This document shows, in pieces, positions 24,934-34,650 of a stretch of 44,324 nt of DNA. Source of the stretch: an uncultured Sphingobacteriales bacterium (GTDB lineage Bacteria > Bacteroidota > Bacteroidia > Chitinophagales > Chitinophagaceae); assembly GCA_937871285.1 (NCBI GenBank), contig CALMQS010000111.1:1-44324 (forward strand), written 5' to 3'. The notes beneath the pieces were generated by a model that did no database searches, had not been told where the DNA came from, and saw only the letters and a list, made by a program, of their open reading frames with translations. The translations under genes and the position numbers were made by a program. Each line of letters starts with the position of its first letter. Within the stretch, counting starts at the first letter, position 1.

Positions 24934-26694
24934 ATGAAAAAAAGATTATTACCCGCATTGCTCCTTTGCGCTATTGCTTGTGGAACAGCAAATGCCCAGT
25001 TGCCGCCTGTATTTAACCAAACCCGGCAGGCACAATCCACCGAAACAGTAATCCGTTACCTGTCGCCGGTTAAAATTTTATGGCAAACAGAGAATGCTCC
25101 GGCAAACATTAAAAATGAGCAGAGACTGCTGAAGCCGGGGAACGGCCAGGCTGATCTTTCCAACAAAGATATGTGTGTGCTTAAAAGCGATGCAAAAATA
25201 AAACCCGCCTTATTGTTCGATTTTGGCAGGGAATTGCACGGCGGACTACAAATAGTAACCGGCATGTTCCCAGGTGAAAAGCCCATTAAGTTACGGGTAC
25301 GTTTTGGAGAATCGGCCAGCGAAGCAATGAGCGATATTGAGCCTAAGCAAAACGCCACCAATGATCATGCTATGCGCGATATGATCGTGGAAGTACCCTG
25401 GCTGGGCAAGCTGGAAGTAGGCAATACAGGGTTTCGTTTTGTACGCATTGACCTGCTTGATGAAAATGTAGAATTGCAGCTAAAAGAAGTGCGTGCCATT
25501 TTTGTGTTTAGGGACATTCCTTATCTCGGATCATTCAACAGCAGCGATACTTTGCTGAATAAAATATGGATGACTGGTGCTTATACCGTGCACCTGAATA
25601 TGCAGGATTATTTGTGGGATGGCATCAAACGAGACAGGCTGGTTTGGGTGGGCGATATGCATCCCGAAACCTCTACGATCAGTGCCGTTTTCGGCAATAA
25701 CGAAGTGGTGCCTAAGAGCCTTGATCTGTCGCGCGATATAACCCCGCTGCCCGGCTGGATGAACGGCATCAGCACTTATTCCATGTGGTGGATCATTATT
25801 CACCGCGACTGGTATTATCATAACGGCGACTTAAAATACCTGCAACAGCAAAAGGACTACCTTGTAAAATTGCTGGACTACATCATTACCAAAATTGATA
25901 AGGACGGTAAAGAACAATTGGACGGCACCCGGTTTTTAGACTGGCCTTCGAGCGAGAATAAAAAAGGCGTGGATGCCGGTTTACAGGCCATGATGGTGTG
26001 GTCGTTAACTGCAGGTGCAGAGTTGTGCAAAATTTTAAATGAACCGGCAACTCAAAAAAATTGCGAAGCCGCTGTTGGCCGTTTAAAGAAATACATTCCC
26101 GATCATAATCATTCAAAACAGGGGGCGGCGCTTATGGCGCTTACAGATTTGATGCCGGCCGCAAAGGCCAATGAAGAAGTGCTGGCGGTGAACGGCGCAC
26201 ACAATTTTTCTACTTTTTATGGATACTACATGTTACAGGCTAAAGCAAAAGCGGGCGATTACCAGGGTGCTTTAGATGCCATCAGGGAATATTGGGGCGC
26301 GATGCTGAACCTCGGCGCAACCTCGTTTTGGGAAGATTTTAATTTGGATTGGCTGCCCAATGCATCGCGTATTGATGAATTGCCAAAACCCGGGCAAAAA
26401 GATATTCATGGCGATTATGGCGCCTATTGCTACATCGGCTTCAGGCACAGCTTAAGTCATGGCTGGGCAAGCGGGCCTACACCGTGGCTAACCGAACATG
26501 TGCTGGGCATTAAAGTACTGGCTCCGGGTTGTAAGGTAATAGCAATACAACCCCGGCTGGGCGATCTGCAATTTGCAGAAGGAAGCTTTCCCACACCCTA
26601 TGGTTTGGTTAAAGTAAAGCATGTGAAACAGCCAAACGGGAAAGTGGTTACTACAGTAGATGCACCTAAAGGCATAAAGGTGATACGCATGTAG
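24934..26694 (+). CDS. GH78-like alpha-L-rhamnosidase-type glycoside hydrolase, secreted
   Basis: 586 residues from the ATG at 24934; the frame opens at 24892, but MKKRLLPALLLCAIACGTANA is a good signal peptide. The order of parts fits GH78: an N-terminal beta-sandwich with FDFGRELHGGLQI, then an (alpha/alpha)6 barrel starting near DYLWDGIKRDRLVWVGDMHPE, which corresponds to the DGPKRDR.xWxGD acid motif of rhamnosidases, then a C-terminal beta domain. It is shorter than most GH78 enzymes, lacking extra N-terminal modules. It probably removes alpha-L-rhamnose or a related sugar from glycosides in the periplasm. The substrate remains unproven. Confidence 0.82.
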   Translation: MKKRLLPALLLCAIACGTANAQLPPVFNQTRQAQSTETVIRYLSPVKILWQTENAPANIKNEQRLLKPGNGQADLSNKDMCVLKSDAKIKPALLFDFGRELHGGLQIVTGMFPGEKPIKLRVRFGESASEAMSDIEPKQNATNDHAMRDMIVEVPWLGKLEVGNTGFRFVRIDLLDENVELQLKEVRAIFVFRDIPYLGSFNSSDTLLNKIWMTGAYTVHLNMQDYLWDGIKRDRLVWVGDMHPETSTISAVFGNNEVVPKSLDLSRDITPLPGWMNGISTYSMWWIIIHRDWYYHNGDLKYLQQQKDYLVKLLDYIITKIDKDGKEQLDGTRFLDWPSSENKKGVDAGLQAMMVWSLTAGAELCKILNEPATQKNCEAAVGRLKKYIPDHNHSKQGAALMALTDLMPAAKANEEVLAVNGAHNFSTFYGYYMLQAKAKAGDYQGALDAIREYWGAMLNLGATSFWEDFNLDWLPNASRIDELPKPGQKDIHGDYGAYCYIGFRHSLSHGWASGPTPWLTEHVLGIKVLAPGCKVIAIQPRLGDLQFAEGSFPTPYGLVKVKHVKQPNGKVVTTVDAPKGIKVIRM

Positions 26695-26806
26695 TTTCGT
26701 TTCACTTTTACTGTTTCACTTCCCGCAAAATTAATCACAAAATGAAAACAGTTGCAATACAATAAACTAAATTTAGTCTTTAACGCCTGTTATAAAAAAG
26801 AAGCCC

Positions 26807-27937
26807 ATGAAACAATCCATCTTCAACCGGCGACGGTTTATAACAACCGGCTCTAAAGCTGCCGCGGGCATAGCCCTGTTTTCATCATTAGCCGACAAGT
26901 CAATTGCTTTGACGCAGAATAAGCCCGGGATCAGGTTTTCGGTGATCAGTATCAACCATTCTCATATATACGGTATGGTTGATGCGGTAACAAGGGGAGG
27001 CGGGCAATTGGTTTCTTTTTATGCCAAAGAACCTGATCTGGCGGCTGCTTTTGCAAAAAGGTATCCGCAGGCAAAGTCTGCCCGTAATCAAAAAGAAATA
27101 CTCGAAGACAATACTGTACAACTCATCCTCAGCTCCGGTATACCTGTGGAACGCGCCCCGTTAGGCATTGAAGTGATGCGGCATGGGAAAGACTACCTGG
27201 TTGATAAGCCCGGCATTACCACGCTGGAGCAACTTGAGGCGGTACGCCGTGTGCAAAAGGAAACCCAAAGGCTGTATACGATCATGTATAGCGAGCGGTT
27301 AGAGAACCGGGCAACGGTAAAAGCGGGTGAGCTGGTGAAAGCCGGCATCATAGGCAATGTTATTCAAACCATCGGTACGGGTCCACACCGCATGAATCCC
27401 GCATCAAGACCGGAATGGTTTTTTGATAAAAAATATTTTGGCGGTATTATTACCGATATCGGCTCACACCAGTTTGACCAGTTTTTATTTTTTACGGGTT
27501 CCACCAAAGCGGATATTATTGCTGCGCAGGTGGGCAATGTGCATTACCCCCAGTACCCGCAGTTTGAAGATTTCGGTGATGTAATGATAAGAGGCAACAA
27601 TGGCACAGGATACATCCGTGTGGATTGGTTTACACCTGATGGATTAAACTCATGGGGAGACGCGAGACTCACCATTCTTGGTACAGAAGGATACATTGAA
27701 ATTCGTAAAAATATTGATATTGCCGGGCGTGAAGGTGGCAATCATCTTTTTCTTGTAAACCAGGCAGCAACCCGCTATGTTGACTGTAGCAAAGATCCCC
27801 TTCCTTTCGGCGAATTGTTTGTGAATGATGTCATCAACCGTACGGAAACGGCTATGCCGCAGGAGCATTGTTTCCTTGCCACTGAACTGGCATTGAAAGC
27901 GCAGAAAAATGCGCAGAAGCTGGATTTTAAAAAGTGA
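26807..27937 (+). CDS. Gfo/Idh/MocA family oxidoreductase, exported
   Basis: 376 residues with a Tat-type leader (RRRFITTGSKAAAGIALF). The fold is Gfo/Idh/MocA: an N-terminal nucleotide-binding domain, V-D-K134-P in place of E-K-P, and a C-terminal domain with DIGSHQFDQFLFF. The dinucleotide motif is unusual: where GxGxxG is expected the sequence reads SINHSHIYGM (48-57). Exported family members often carry tightly bound NAD and act on 3-keto-sugars or glycosides. It follows the GH78-like gene by 112 bp and is probably part of the same degradation module. Confidence 0.85.
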   Translation: MKQSIFNRRRFITTGSKAAAGIALFSSLADKSIALTQNKPGIRFSVISINHSHIYGMVDAVTRGGGQLVSFYAKEPDLAAAFAKRYPQAKSARNQKEILEDNTVQLILSSGIPVERAPLGIEVMRHGKDYLVDKPGITTLEQLEAVRRVQKETQRLYTIMYSERLENRATVKAGELVKAGIIGNVIQTIGTGPHRMNPASRPEWFFDKKYFGGIITDIGSHQFDQFLFFTGSTKADIIAAQVGNVHYPQYPQFEDFGDVMIRGNNGTGYIRVDWFTPDGLNSWGDARLTILGTEGYIEIRKNIDIAGREGGNHLFLVNQAATRYVDCSKDPLPFGELFVNDVINRTETAMPQEHCFLATELALKAQKNAQKLDFKK

Positions 27938-28048
27938 ATATTAGCGTTTTGAAAAGCGCGCGAAGCTGTCTTAAAACAGCGAGTATCCATTTCCGTTACT
28001 ACAAGGGAACAGCATATAATCTGCTACAAATAGTAATGCTACATTGTG

Positions 28049-28064
28049 TAATGGTAAACCATTA
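28049..28064. promoter_or_regulatory. Operator-like palindrome TAATGGT-AA-ACCATTA
   Basis: A perfect 7+2+7 palindrome about 520 bp upstream of susC. The half-site ACCATTA recurs at 28148-28154. It looks like a dimeric repressor or activator site (inference). Confidence 0.4.
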
Positions 28065-28097
28065 AGTATTAATATAGGTATTGTTGTAAGAAAGCTA

Positions 28098-28124
28098 ATG
28101 CCAACGGTATACTATTGTTGGCAT
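28098..28124. promoter_or_regulatory. Inverted repeat ATGCCAAC / GTTGGCAT
   Basis: A perfect 8-bp inverted repeat (28098-28105 and 28117-28124) around an 11-nt centre. No T tract follows, so an operator or RNA hairpin in the susC control region is likelier than a terminator. Confidence 0.4.
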
Positions 28125-28585
28125 ATGTTCAGTAACATACGTATTTACCATTAGTATGCATTTATTATAGTGAAGATTTGGTCCGCCACTTTGTGCCATA
28201 GGTAGTATCACGGGCTGCTTTCTAGCCAAAGAGCAGCATGCTACAGGATGCAACATGGAGGTACAGGACGGGCATGCAAATTAATGGTTTTACTTTCAAT
28301 AAATGTTTTAGAAACACTTATTTTATTTCTTACATTATTCCAAAATTAATTGCTATGCCAAAACAAAAGCCTCCGGTTAAAAATCCGAATACTTCTTAGT
28401 TAGTACATGAAATAGATACCTGTTTACATATACCCCGTTCAGGGTGTTTTAGTAAGATTGATCATCCCTGTTTTCAAAAATGAGAAGGCGGATACAGATC
28501 GGGAATTTTACTACCAGAGATCTATTGCCCTTCATTAACTACATATCGGACCAAAACAATTTTCACTTTACTTCAAAAAATTGCT

Positions 28586-31500
28586 ATGCAACAAAAAACA
28601 ATTTCTTACATCAAATGTTTTTCAACCTTCCTGGTTGTAACATTCTTTTCATTGCACACGCTTGCCCAGCAGCAAACCATTACCGGAACGGTAACGGATG
28701 CAGGTTCTTCTGACGGCTTGCCGGGCGTAACGGTTTCCGTTAAGGGAACCAATGTAAGCACACAAACAGATGCTGGCGGCAGATTTTCCATAAATGCAGG
28801 AACGGGTAAAACGCTTGTTTTTTCATTTGTAGGCTACGAAACCAAGGAGATAGGCATTGATGGCCGCAACTCCATAAGCATAAGCTTGACTGCCGGTACG
28901 AAAGGCCTGGAAGAAGTAGTTGTGGTGGGCTATGGTAATCAGCTCAGGAGACAGGTAACAGGATCTGTACAAAACATACGTGCAGAGGAATTTAAAGATA
29001 TACCCGTTTCGCAGATGACCCAAAAGCTGCAGGGGCGTTTGGCCGGTGTGCAAATTAATCAAACAACAGGCAAACCGGGGCAGGGTATGTCGGTTAGAAT
29101 CCGCGGACAATTATCAGTCTCTGCAGGAAGCGATCCTTTATATGTAGTGGATGGTTTTCCATGGACCGGCAATATTTCTGCTTTAAATCCGGACGAGATT
29201 GAAAGTATTGCCATTTTAAAAGATGCTGCATCTACCTCATTATACGGCTCGCGTGCCGCTAACGGAGTAGTACTGGTTACTACCAGAAAAGGAAAAAGCG
29301 GACGAACCAGTATTAGTTTAAACACCTATGCGGGAATACAGGAAGTGCCGATGCGGGGCAGAATTAAAATGATGGATGCTGTGGAGTTTGCCCAGTTTAA
29401 AAAGGAATATTATGAAGATGAAGGGTTGCCTGTGCCGGGAGAGTTTCAAAATCCCCAACAATATGCTGGTAAAAATAATGATTGGTACGATGCCTTACTT
29501 CGTAAAGCTCCGTTGTACAGCTATAATCTGATGTTATCTTCAAGCACTGATAAAGTAAACACCTCTGTTGTAGCAGGTATTTTTGATCAGCAGGGCGTAG
29601 TACTGAATAATGCATATAAGAGATATTCTTTGAGAATGAACACCGATTACAAGGTATCGGATCAGGTAAAGATTGGATTTAATGTGGCCCCTTCCTATAT
29701 ATTTGATAACACGCCGCGCACAGACGGGGATCGCGGAACGGGCGTTTTGTTCAATGCATTGCATACCTGGCCCATCATGCCTATATATGATAATAACGGG
29801 CAATTAACATTGTATAATACTTTCCCGGCAAGTACCGGTAATATTTTTAATTACCCTAACTGGGTAAGGGCCGCTGAAGAGCTGACAAATGAGACCAAAA
29901 CAATTAATTTATTAGGTAACGCATACGCGCAGTATGAACCAATAAAAGGACTTACTTTAAAATCAACAGTAAATCTCGAATATCAAAGCAATCGCTTTTT
30001 CTTTTTTAATCCCTCCACTGCAACGAGTGCGATAAATGTTTCAGTGCCAACGACCGCAGTTTCCATCCGGCAAAGCTGGGAGAATGTAAATTTTCTGAAT
30101 GAAAACCTGGTCACTTACAATAAGGACATTGGTGATCATAGCTTTGAAATTCTGGGAGGATTTACCAACCAGCGGTATCGTCAAAACGGACAAAGGATAC
30201 AGGCGGATACTTATACAGACGACAGGCTTCCCACCATTCAGGGCGCTTTAAATATAAGCAGGGGAGGCACTAATAATTTTATAAATGAATGGACACTGGC
30301 TTCTTTCCTGTCAAGAATTTCCTATAACTATAAAGGAAAATACCTGCTCACTGCAGCTATACGTTCAGATGGTTCTTCCCGTTTTGGCTCCAATAACAGG
30401 TGGGGAACTTTCCCTTCAGTGTCTGCCGGATGGGTATTTAGCGATGAAGCATTTATGCAAGATCAAAATACCATCTCATTTGGTAAAATACGCGCCAGCT
30501 ACGGTGTAATTGGTAATAATAACATTGGTAATTATACACAATATGCACTTGTTAATAATACCGTGAACACTGTGTTTGGAAATTCCGTTGCTACCGGAGC
30601 AGCGGTAACATCATTAGCAAACCCTGCTTTAGGCTGGGAAACGACAGCTCAGTATGATATTGGTTTAGATTTAGGATTTTTTAATGACAGGGTACAGCTA
30701 ACCTATGATTATTATCAGAAAAGCACAACGAACCTGCTCTATAGTGTACAGGTTCCGCAGGAATCAGGGTTCGGCAGCTTTAATGATAATATTGGCGAAA
30801 TAAAATTCTGGGGTCACGAATTGGCAGTAACTACCCGGAACATGGTAGGGAAATTGAAATGGACTACCAATGCAAATATTTCATTTAACCGAAACAAGGT
30901 AATATCCCTGGCAGATGGTATTGACAGGGTATATGGAACATTTCACATAACACAGGTAGGAAAACCATTCGGCCAGTTTTACGGACTTGTAGCCCAGGGG
31001 GTGTATATGAATCAGGATGATTTAGATAAATCTCCTCAAATCCCGGGACGCTCTGTTGTGGGTAGTATTAAGGTCAAAGATGTAAACAACGATGGCATAA
31101 TTACCTACGGAGGCAATGAGGATGACCGTACCATTATCGGTAATCCTTTTCCGGATTTTATTTACGGTATTACAAATACTTTACAATACGGCAACTTTGA
31201 TTTTTCCATTATTGGTTCAGGTTCCAAGGGTAATCAACTCCTGGTTCGTCATCTCTATAGTACCGCCAACCTGGATGGCGTATTTAATTTGGTGGAAGAA
31301 GTTAAATACAGGTTTCGTTCTCCGGAAAACCCTGGTAAGGGCCGATTTGGAACAACAGTTGGCGGTGGGCAAATAACAGGCGTTGAGAGAGACTGGATGA
31401 ACAGTAATTTCATAGCTAACGCTTCGTATTTCTCTATCAGGAATATCACTTTAGGGTACAATTTTAATTTTAAAGAAAAGAGCCCTGTTAAATCTGCAAG

Positions 31501-31678
31501 ATTATATGCTTCTGTTCAACAGGTGTACACGTTTACTGATTATTGGGGCGGACCAAATCCTGAAACCAGTGCGCAGGGGAATGGTGACGGAGACGGGGGC
31601 AATCTAAGCCAGGGACTTGACCTGTCAAACTATCCCGTTCCGCGTACTTACACGCTTGGAATTAATGTAAACTTTTAA
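28586..31678 (+). CDS. SusC/RagA family TonB-linked outer-membrane protein
   Basis: 1030 residues, the normal SusC length. A signal peptide ends at about residue 27 (LHTLAQQQ). A carboxypeptidase-like domain follows (ITGTVTDAGSSDGLPGVTVSVKGTN), then the TonB-box-like EEVVVVGYGNQ at about 110-120, and the plug (LQGRLAGVQINQTTGKPGQG, VRIRGQLSVSAGSDPLYVVDG, LKDAASTSLYGSRAANGVVLVTT). The rest forms the barrel, ending with TLGINVNF. With the SusD-like lipoprotein encoded 32 bp downstream it should form a pedal-bin importer for an oligosaccharide or glycoside. The substrate is not evident; nearby GH78-like and epimerase genes suggest a plant glycoside. Confidence 0.95.
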   Translation: MQQKTISYIKCFSTFLVVTFFSLHTLAQQQTITGTVTDAGSSDGLPGVTVSVKGTNVSTQTDAGGRFSINAGTGKTLVFSFVGYETKEIGIDGRNSISISLTAGTKGLEEVVVVGYGNQLRRQVTGSVQNIRAEEFKDIPVSQMTQKLQGRLAGVQINQTTGKPGQGMSVRIRGQLSVSAGSDPLYVVDGFPWTGNISALNPDEIESIAILKDAASTSLYGSRAANGVVLVTTRKGKSGRTSISLNTYAGIQEVPMRGRIKMMDAVEFAQFKKEYYEDEGLPVPGEFQNPQQYAGKNNDWYDALLRKAPLYSYNLMLSSSTDKVNTSVVAGIFDQQGVVLNNAYKRYSLRMNTDYKVSDQVKIGFNVAPSYIFDNTPRTDGDRGTGVLFNALHTWPIMPIYDNNGQLTLYNTFPASTGNIFNYPNWVRAAEELTNETKTINLLGNAYAQYEPIKGLTLKSTVNLEYQSNRFFFFNPSTATSAINVSVPTTAVSIRQSWENVNFLNENLVTYNKDIGDHSFEILGGFTNQRYRQNGQRIQADTYTDDRLPTIQGALNISRGGTNNFINEWTLASFLSRISYNYKGKYLLTAAIRSDGSSRFGSNNRWGTFPSVSAGWVFSDEAFMQDQNTISFGKIRASYGVIGNNNIGNYTQYALVNNTVNTVFGNSVATGAAVTSLANPALGWETTAQYDIGLDLGFFNDRVQLTYDYYQKSTTNLLYSVQVPQESGFGSFNDNIGEIKFWGHELAVTTRNMVGKLKWTTNANISFNRNKVISLADGIDRVYGTFHITQVGKPFGQFYGLVAQGVYMNQDDLDKSPQIPGRSVVGSIKVKDVNNDGIITYGGNEDDRTIIGNPFPDFIYGITNTLQYGNFDFSIIGSGSKGNQLLVRHLYSTANLDGVFNLVEEVKYRFRSPENPGKGRFGTTVGGGQITGVERDWMNSNFIANASYFSIRNITLGYNFNFKEKSPVKSARLYASVQQVYTFTDYWGGPNPETSAQGNGDGDGGNLSQGLDLSNYPVPRTYTLGINVNF

Positions 31679-31710
31679 ATAACTATTTCTTAGAGACTAA
31701 ATTAATAGAT

Positions 31711-33219
31711 ATGAAAGCAAAAATATTTTTTTTAGTGTTAATGAGCATGGGTTTTGCTTCCTGCGAAAAGTATCTGGACGTTCCTCCTGAAACCAGCTTA
31801 AGCTCTACTACTTTTTTTCAGAAAGAAGCCGATTTTCAGCAGGCCGTCAACGCTGCTTATGTACCCTTACGTTCAATATTTAACAACCATAACTGGGTGC
31901 TGGCAGAATTACATTCTGACAATACGTACTACGCTCGTAATGTTGCATTTGGGAATGAAGAACAAACCCAAAATGTTGCCGATTTTAATATTCCCACTAA
32001 CCAGGGCATTACAACCAACACCCGGGTAAGAGATTTATACCGCTTATATTATCAGGTAATAGCCCGCAGCAACCAAATACTGGCAACAATTGATGAGGTT
32101 GAATTTGATGCAGATTCAAAAAATAACCTGAAAGGCCAGGCATTATATTTAAGAGCTTTTTCTTATTTCGATTTGGTGCGTTTTTTTGGCTCTGTGCCTA
32201 TACATCTTGAGCCTGTTATTGACAGGGCCGGTGCTGCGTTACCCCTTGCAACGACGGAGGAACTGTATATACAGATAGAGAACGATGCAAAGGAAGCCGC
32301 CAACCTGCTTAAGCCAAAATCGACGCAGGAACCCGGAAGAGCTACCTCCGGATCTGCAAAAACAGTGCTGACCAATCTGTATATTGAGCAGAAGAGATGG
32401 AAAGATGCTGAAGATATGGCCAAGTCTATAATTGACAGTGGCGAGTACAGCTTAATTCCTGAATATGAAAATGTATTCTCAACTTCCACCGGTAATAAAA
32501 ATAACAGTGAATCCATATTTGAGATCCAGTATATGGAAGGCTCTGCAGGATACCAAAGCAATTTTATATACGCCTTTATTCCAAGGCCTATTCTCGCTTC
32601 TGAAGTTGCCACTATATTCGGTCCTACACAGAATCAGCAGGGCATATCGGTTGAAGGAAAAAATATACCTACGCCTGATCTGATTGCCGCTTACGAGCCT
32701 GATGATGAACGTAAAGATGCTTCTATTGGCTATGTTACACTTTCAGGAAGCTTGTGGGCGCCTAAAACATATCCTTATACAAAAAAGTATGCAAAGCCTC
32801 ATGCACTAGATAACAACACAGGCATTAATTGGCCTGTTTACCGTTATGCAGAAGTATGCTTATTTTATGCAGAAGCACTGAATGAACAGAATAAACCCGG
32901 TGATGCCGCCACATATCTTGACAAGGTTCGTAACCGCGCAGGATTGGGCAATACAACAGCCACTTCTCAAGCTGATATGCGGGAAGCGATTTTTAAGGAA
33001 AGAAGAGTGGAGTTGGCTTTTGAAAATAAAAGATGGCATGATATCAGGAGAACTGACAGGATACAGGAAATAATCGCACCCCACGGACAGAAAATTAAAT
33101 CAAACCCTTTTAATTATTATTTTCCCGAAGGATATGAGCCACCCAGCGATGCGTTCACAAATCTTGACCCATACTACGGTCTCCCTGCTGATGAGTCGGC
33201 ACTAACACCTAATTTTTAA
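31711..33219 (+). CDS. RagB/SusD family nutrient-uptake lipoprotein
   Basis: 502 residues with lipobox FASC (Cys19) followed by the usual EKYLDVPPET. SusD hallmarks include LKGQALYLRAFSYFDLVRFFG (TPR helices), VYRYAEVCLFYAEALNEQ and ERRVELAFENKRWHDIRRTDR. It forms the lid of the SusC barrel on the cell surface and binds the ligand. It is cotranscribed with susC, and a strong hairpin terminator follows about 80 bp after the stop codon. Confidence 0.95.
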   Translation: MKAKIFFLVLMSMGFASCEKYLDVPPETSLSSTTFFQKEADFQQAVNAAYVPLRSIFNNHNWVLAELHSDNTYYARNVAFGNEEQTQNVADFNIPTNQGITTNTRVRDLYRLYYQVIARSNQILATIDEVEFDADSKNNLKGQALYLRAFSYFDLVRFFGSVPIHLEPVIDRAGAALPLATTEELYIQIENDAKEAANLLKPKSTQEPGRATSGSAKTVLTNLYIEQKRWKDAEDMAKSIIDSGEYSLIPEYENVFSTSTGNKNNSESIFEIQYMEGSAGYQSNFIYAFIPRPILASEVATIFGPTQNQQGISVEGKNIPTPDLIAAYEPDDERKDASIGYVTLSGSLWAPKTYPYTKKYAKPHALDNNTGINWPVYRYAEVCLFYAEALNEQNKPGDAATYLDKVRNRAGLGNTTATSQADMREAIFKERRVELAFENKRWHDIRRTDRIQEIIAPHGQKIKSNPFNYYFPEGYEPPSDAFTNLDPYYGLPADESALTPNF

Positions 33220-33301
33220 TTTGTTTAAACAATATATGACCCATTTTCAAAAATGATAAAAAACATTAAACAGTAAACTCCGTTTTGGGGCCGTTAACTG
33301 T

Positions 33302-33350
33302 AAGTCCGGTGAAGATCATGGAAGCTGATCTCGCCGGGCTTTTATTTTTA
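33302..33350 (+). terminator. Rho-independent terminator of the susCD operon
   Basis: A long stem, AAGTCCGGTGAAGATCA (33302-33318) with TGATCTCGCCGGGCTT (33326-33341), containing two G-U pairs and one bulged A, and a 7-nt loop. It is followed by TTTATTTTTA. Confidence 0.85.
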
Positions 33351-33577
33351 GCTTTCCGGCCACCAGGCTGCAAGGAGCGCTTAACAGTCATGATCGTACA
33401 ATACAAACCATACGGTAAAGGATGGATATATAATGCATGTTGAATATATTGCCTGCCATTGAAAATACCAGGCGGGTAATTGCACCAGGATGCGCTTGCA
33501 TTGTACCGAGTAATGGTAATCCGTGAAACTTTCATTAATAATCATTATTTTTCCATCACACATATTAAACGGTTAGG
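33351..33577. other. Leader region of the nucleoside hydrolase operon
   Basis: The remainder of the 357-bp gap between susD and the nucleoside hydrolase gene. I see no gene or strong hairpin. A promoter is expected here because a terminator precedes it, but no consensus element was identified. Confidence 0.35.
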
Positions 33578-34609
33578 ATGACTGAAAAAAAGTACTGTGT
33601 ATTTCTTTTACTGGTCGCATATATCATTTTTACCGGTTGCAGCAGTGCAAAAACGGCAACCACGGTTAATGAGCCATTACCCGTAATTTTTGAAACCGAT
33701 ATGGGCAATGACATTGATGACGCCCTGGCGCTGGATATGCTGTATAAGTATGCCGATCAGAAAGTGGTTAAGCTGCTTGCGGTGAGCTCTAATAAAAATA
33801 ATCCCTTATCTGCTGTATATGTTGATATCATGAATACCTGGTACGGCTACCCGAAGGTACCGGCTGGAAAAGTAGTAAATGGCGCAAACTCGGAAAACGA
33901 TGCCGTTAATTATACCCGGGTGGTAGCCGGTTACCTGCCTGCTTTCAAAAGAACAATGAAAGACACTGCTGCTTACCCGGAATCGGTAAATCTTTACCGC
34001 CGGATATTATCGAAAGTTGCTGATCATTCCGTTGTTATTATTTCTGTTGGGTTTTCAACCAACCTGGCCAGGCTGCTCAATTCGCCCCCGGACAGGTATA
34101 CAAATTTGAGCGGAAAGGAGCTTGTGGCAAAAAAGGTAAAATTTTTATCGGTAATGGCGGGAAGTTTTGAAGGAAAGAAAATGAAAGAGTATAACGTGAT
34201 TAAAGATGTGCCTGCCGCCCGGGAACTTTTTAAGGAATGGCCAACCGAAATAGTGGTCAGTCCTTTTGAAGTGGGTGAGCAGATCAGGTACCCGTCAACA
34301 AGCATCCTCAATGATTTTAGCTGGGCAGCCCATCATCCCATGGTGATTGCTTATAAAAGTTATGCAAAAATGCCCTACGATCGTCAAACCTGGGATTTAA
34401 CTGCTGTGTTATACGCTGTGGAAGGTGCAAAGGATTATTTTAGTGTGAGTGAGCCGGGTACTATTGAAGTGATGGCTGATGCATTCACTTCTTTTAACCC
34501 CGGCACAAATGGGAAACACCACTATTTAAAAGTAAATGCTGAGCAGGCAGAGAGGGTAAAAAGAAGATTTATTGAACTTATTACAACCCCTCCGGCAGCA
34601 TTGAAATAA
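33578..34609 (+). CDS. Nucleoside hydrolase-like lipoprotein (IUNH family)
   Basis: 343 residues with lipobox FTGC (Cys21). The calcium-binding signature of inosine-uridine nucleoside hydrolases appears as ETDMGNDIDDALAL (about 46-59), in place of DTDPGxDDA. A C-terminal Asp in YDRQTWDLTAVLYAV (the family's D-L-T metal ligand) is present. It would hydrolyse N-ribosides to base plus ribose in the periplasm. It is the first gene of a co-oriented run leading into the ribose-type ABC genes, which makes ribose uptake a natural reading. Members of this family also occur in glycan loci with unknown substrates. Confidence 0.85.
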   Translation: MTEKKYCVFLLLVAYIIFTGCSSAKTATTVNEPLPVIFETDMGNDIDDALALDMLYKYADQKVVKLLAVSSNKNNPLSAVYVDIMNTWYGYPKVPAGKVVNGANSENDAVNYTRVVAGYLPAFKRTMKDTAAYPESVNLYRRILSKVADHSVVIISVGFSTNLARLLNSPPDRYTNLSGKELVAKKVKFLSVMAGSFEGKKMKEYNVIKDVPAARELFKEWPTEIVVSPFEVGEQIRYPSTSILNDFSWAAHHPMVIAYKSYAKMPYDRQTWDLTAVLYAVEGAKDYFSVSEPGTIEVMADAFTSFNPGTNGKHHYLKVNAEQAERVKRRFIELITTPPAALK

Positions 34610-34650
34610 AAATGCAGAAGTTAGCTGTTATTACTATTAATTTAAAAAGC

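Larger units (their letters stand above)
27938..28585. other. Long regulatory gap upstream of susC
   Basis: 648 bp without a credible gene. It holds two palindromes annotated separately (28049-28064 and 28098-28124), a second TTTACCATTA half-site at 28145-28154, and a small GCTGT/ACAGC hairpin near 27966. No clear TAnnTTTG promoter was found. The length suits a complex SusCD control region. Confidence 0.5.

Noticed and set aside
27966..27981. GCTGT/ACAGC hairpin after the Gfo/Idh/MocA gene considered as a terminator
   Set aside because: Only a 5-bp stem with no following T run.
32163..32612. 149-codon minus-strand frame inside susD
   Set aside because: Antisense to an unambiguous SusD protein; Ser/Ala/Ile-rich with no domain.
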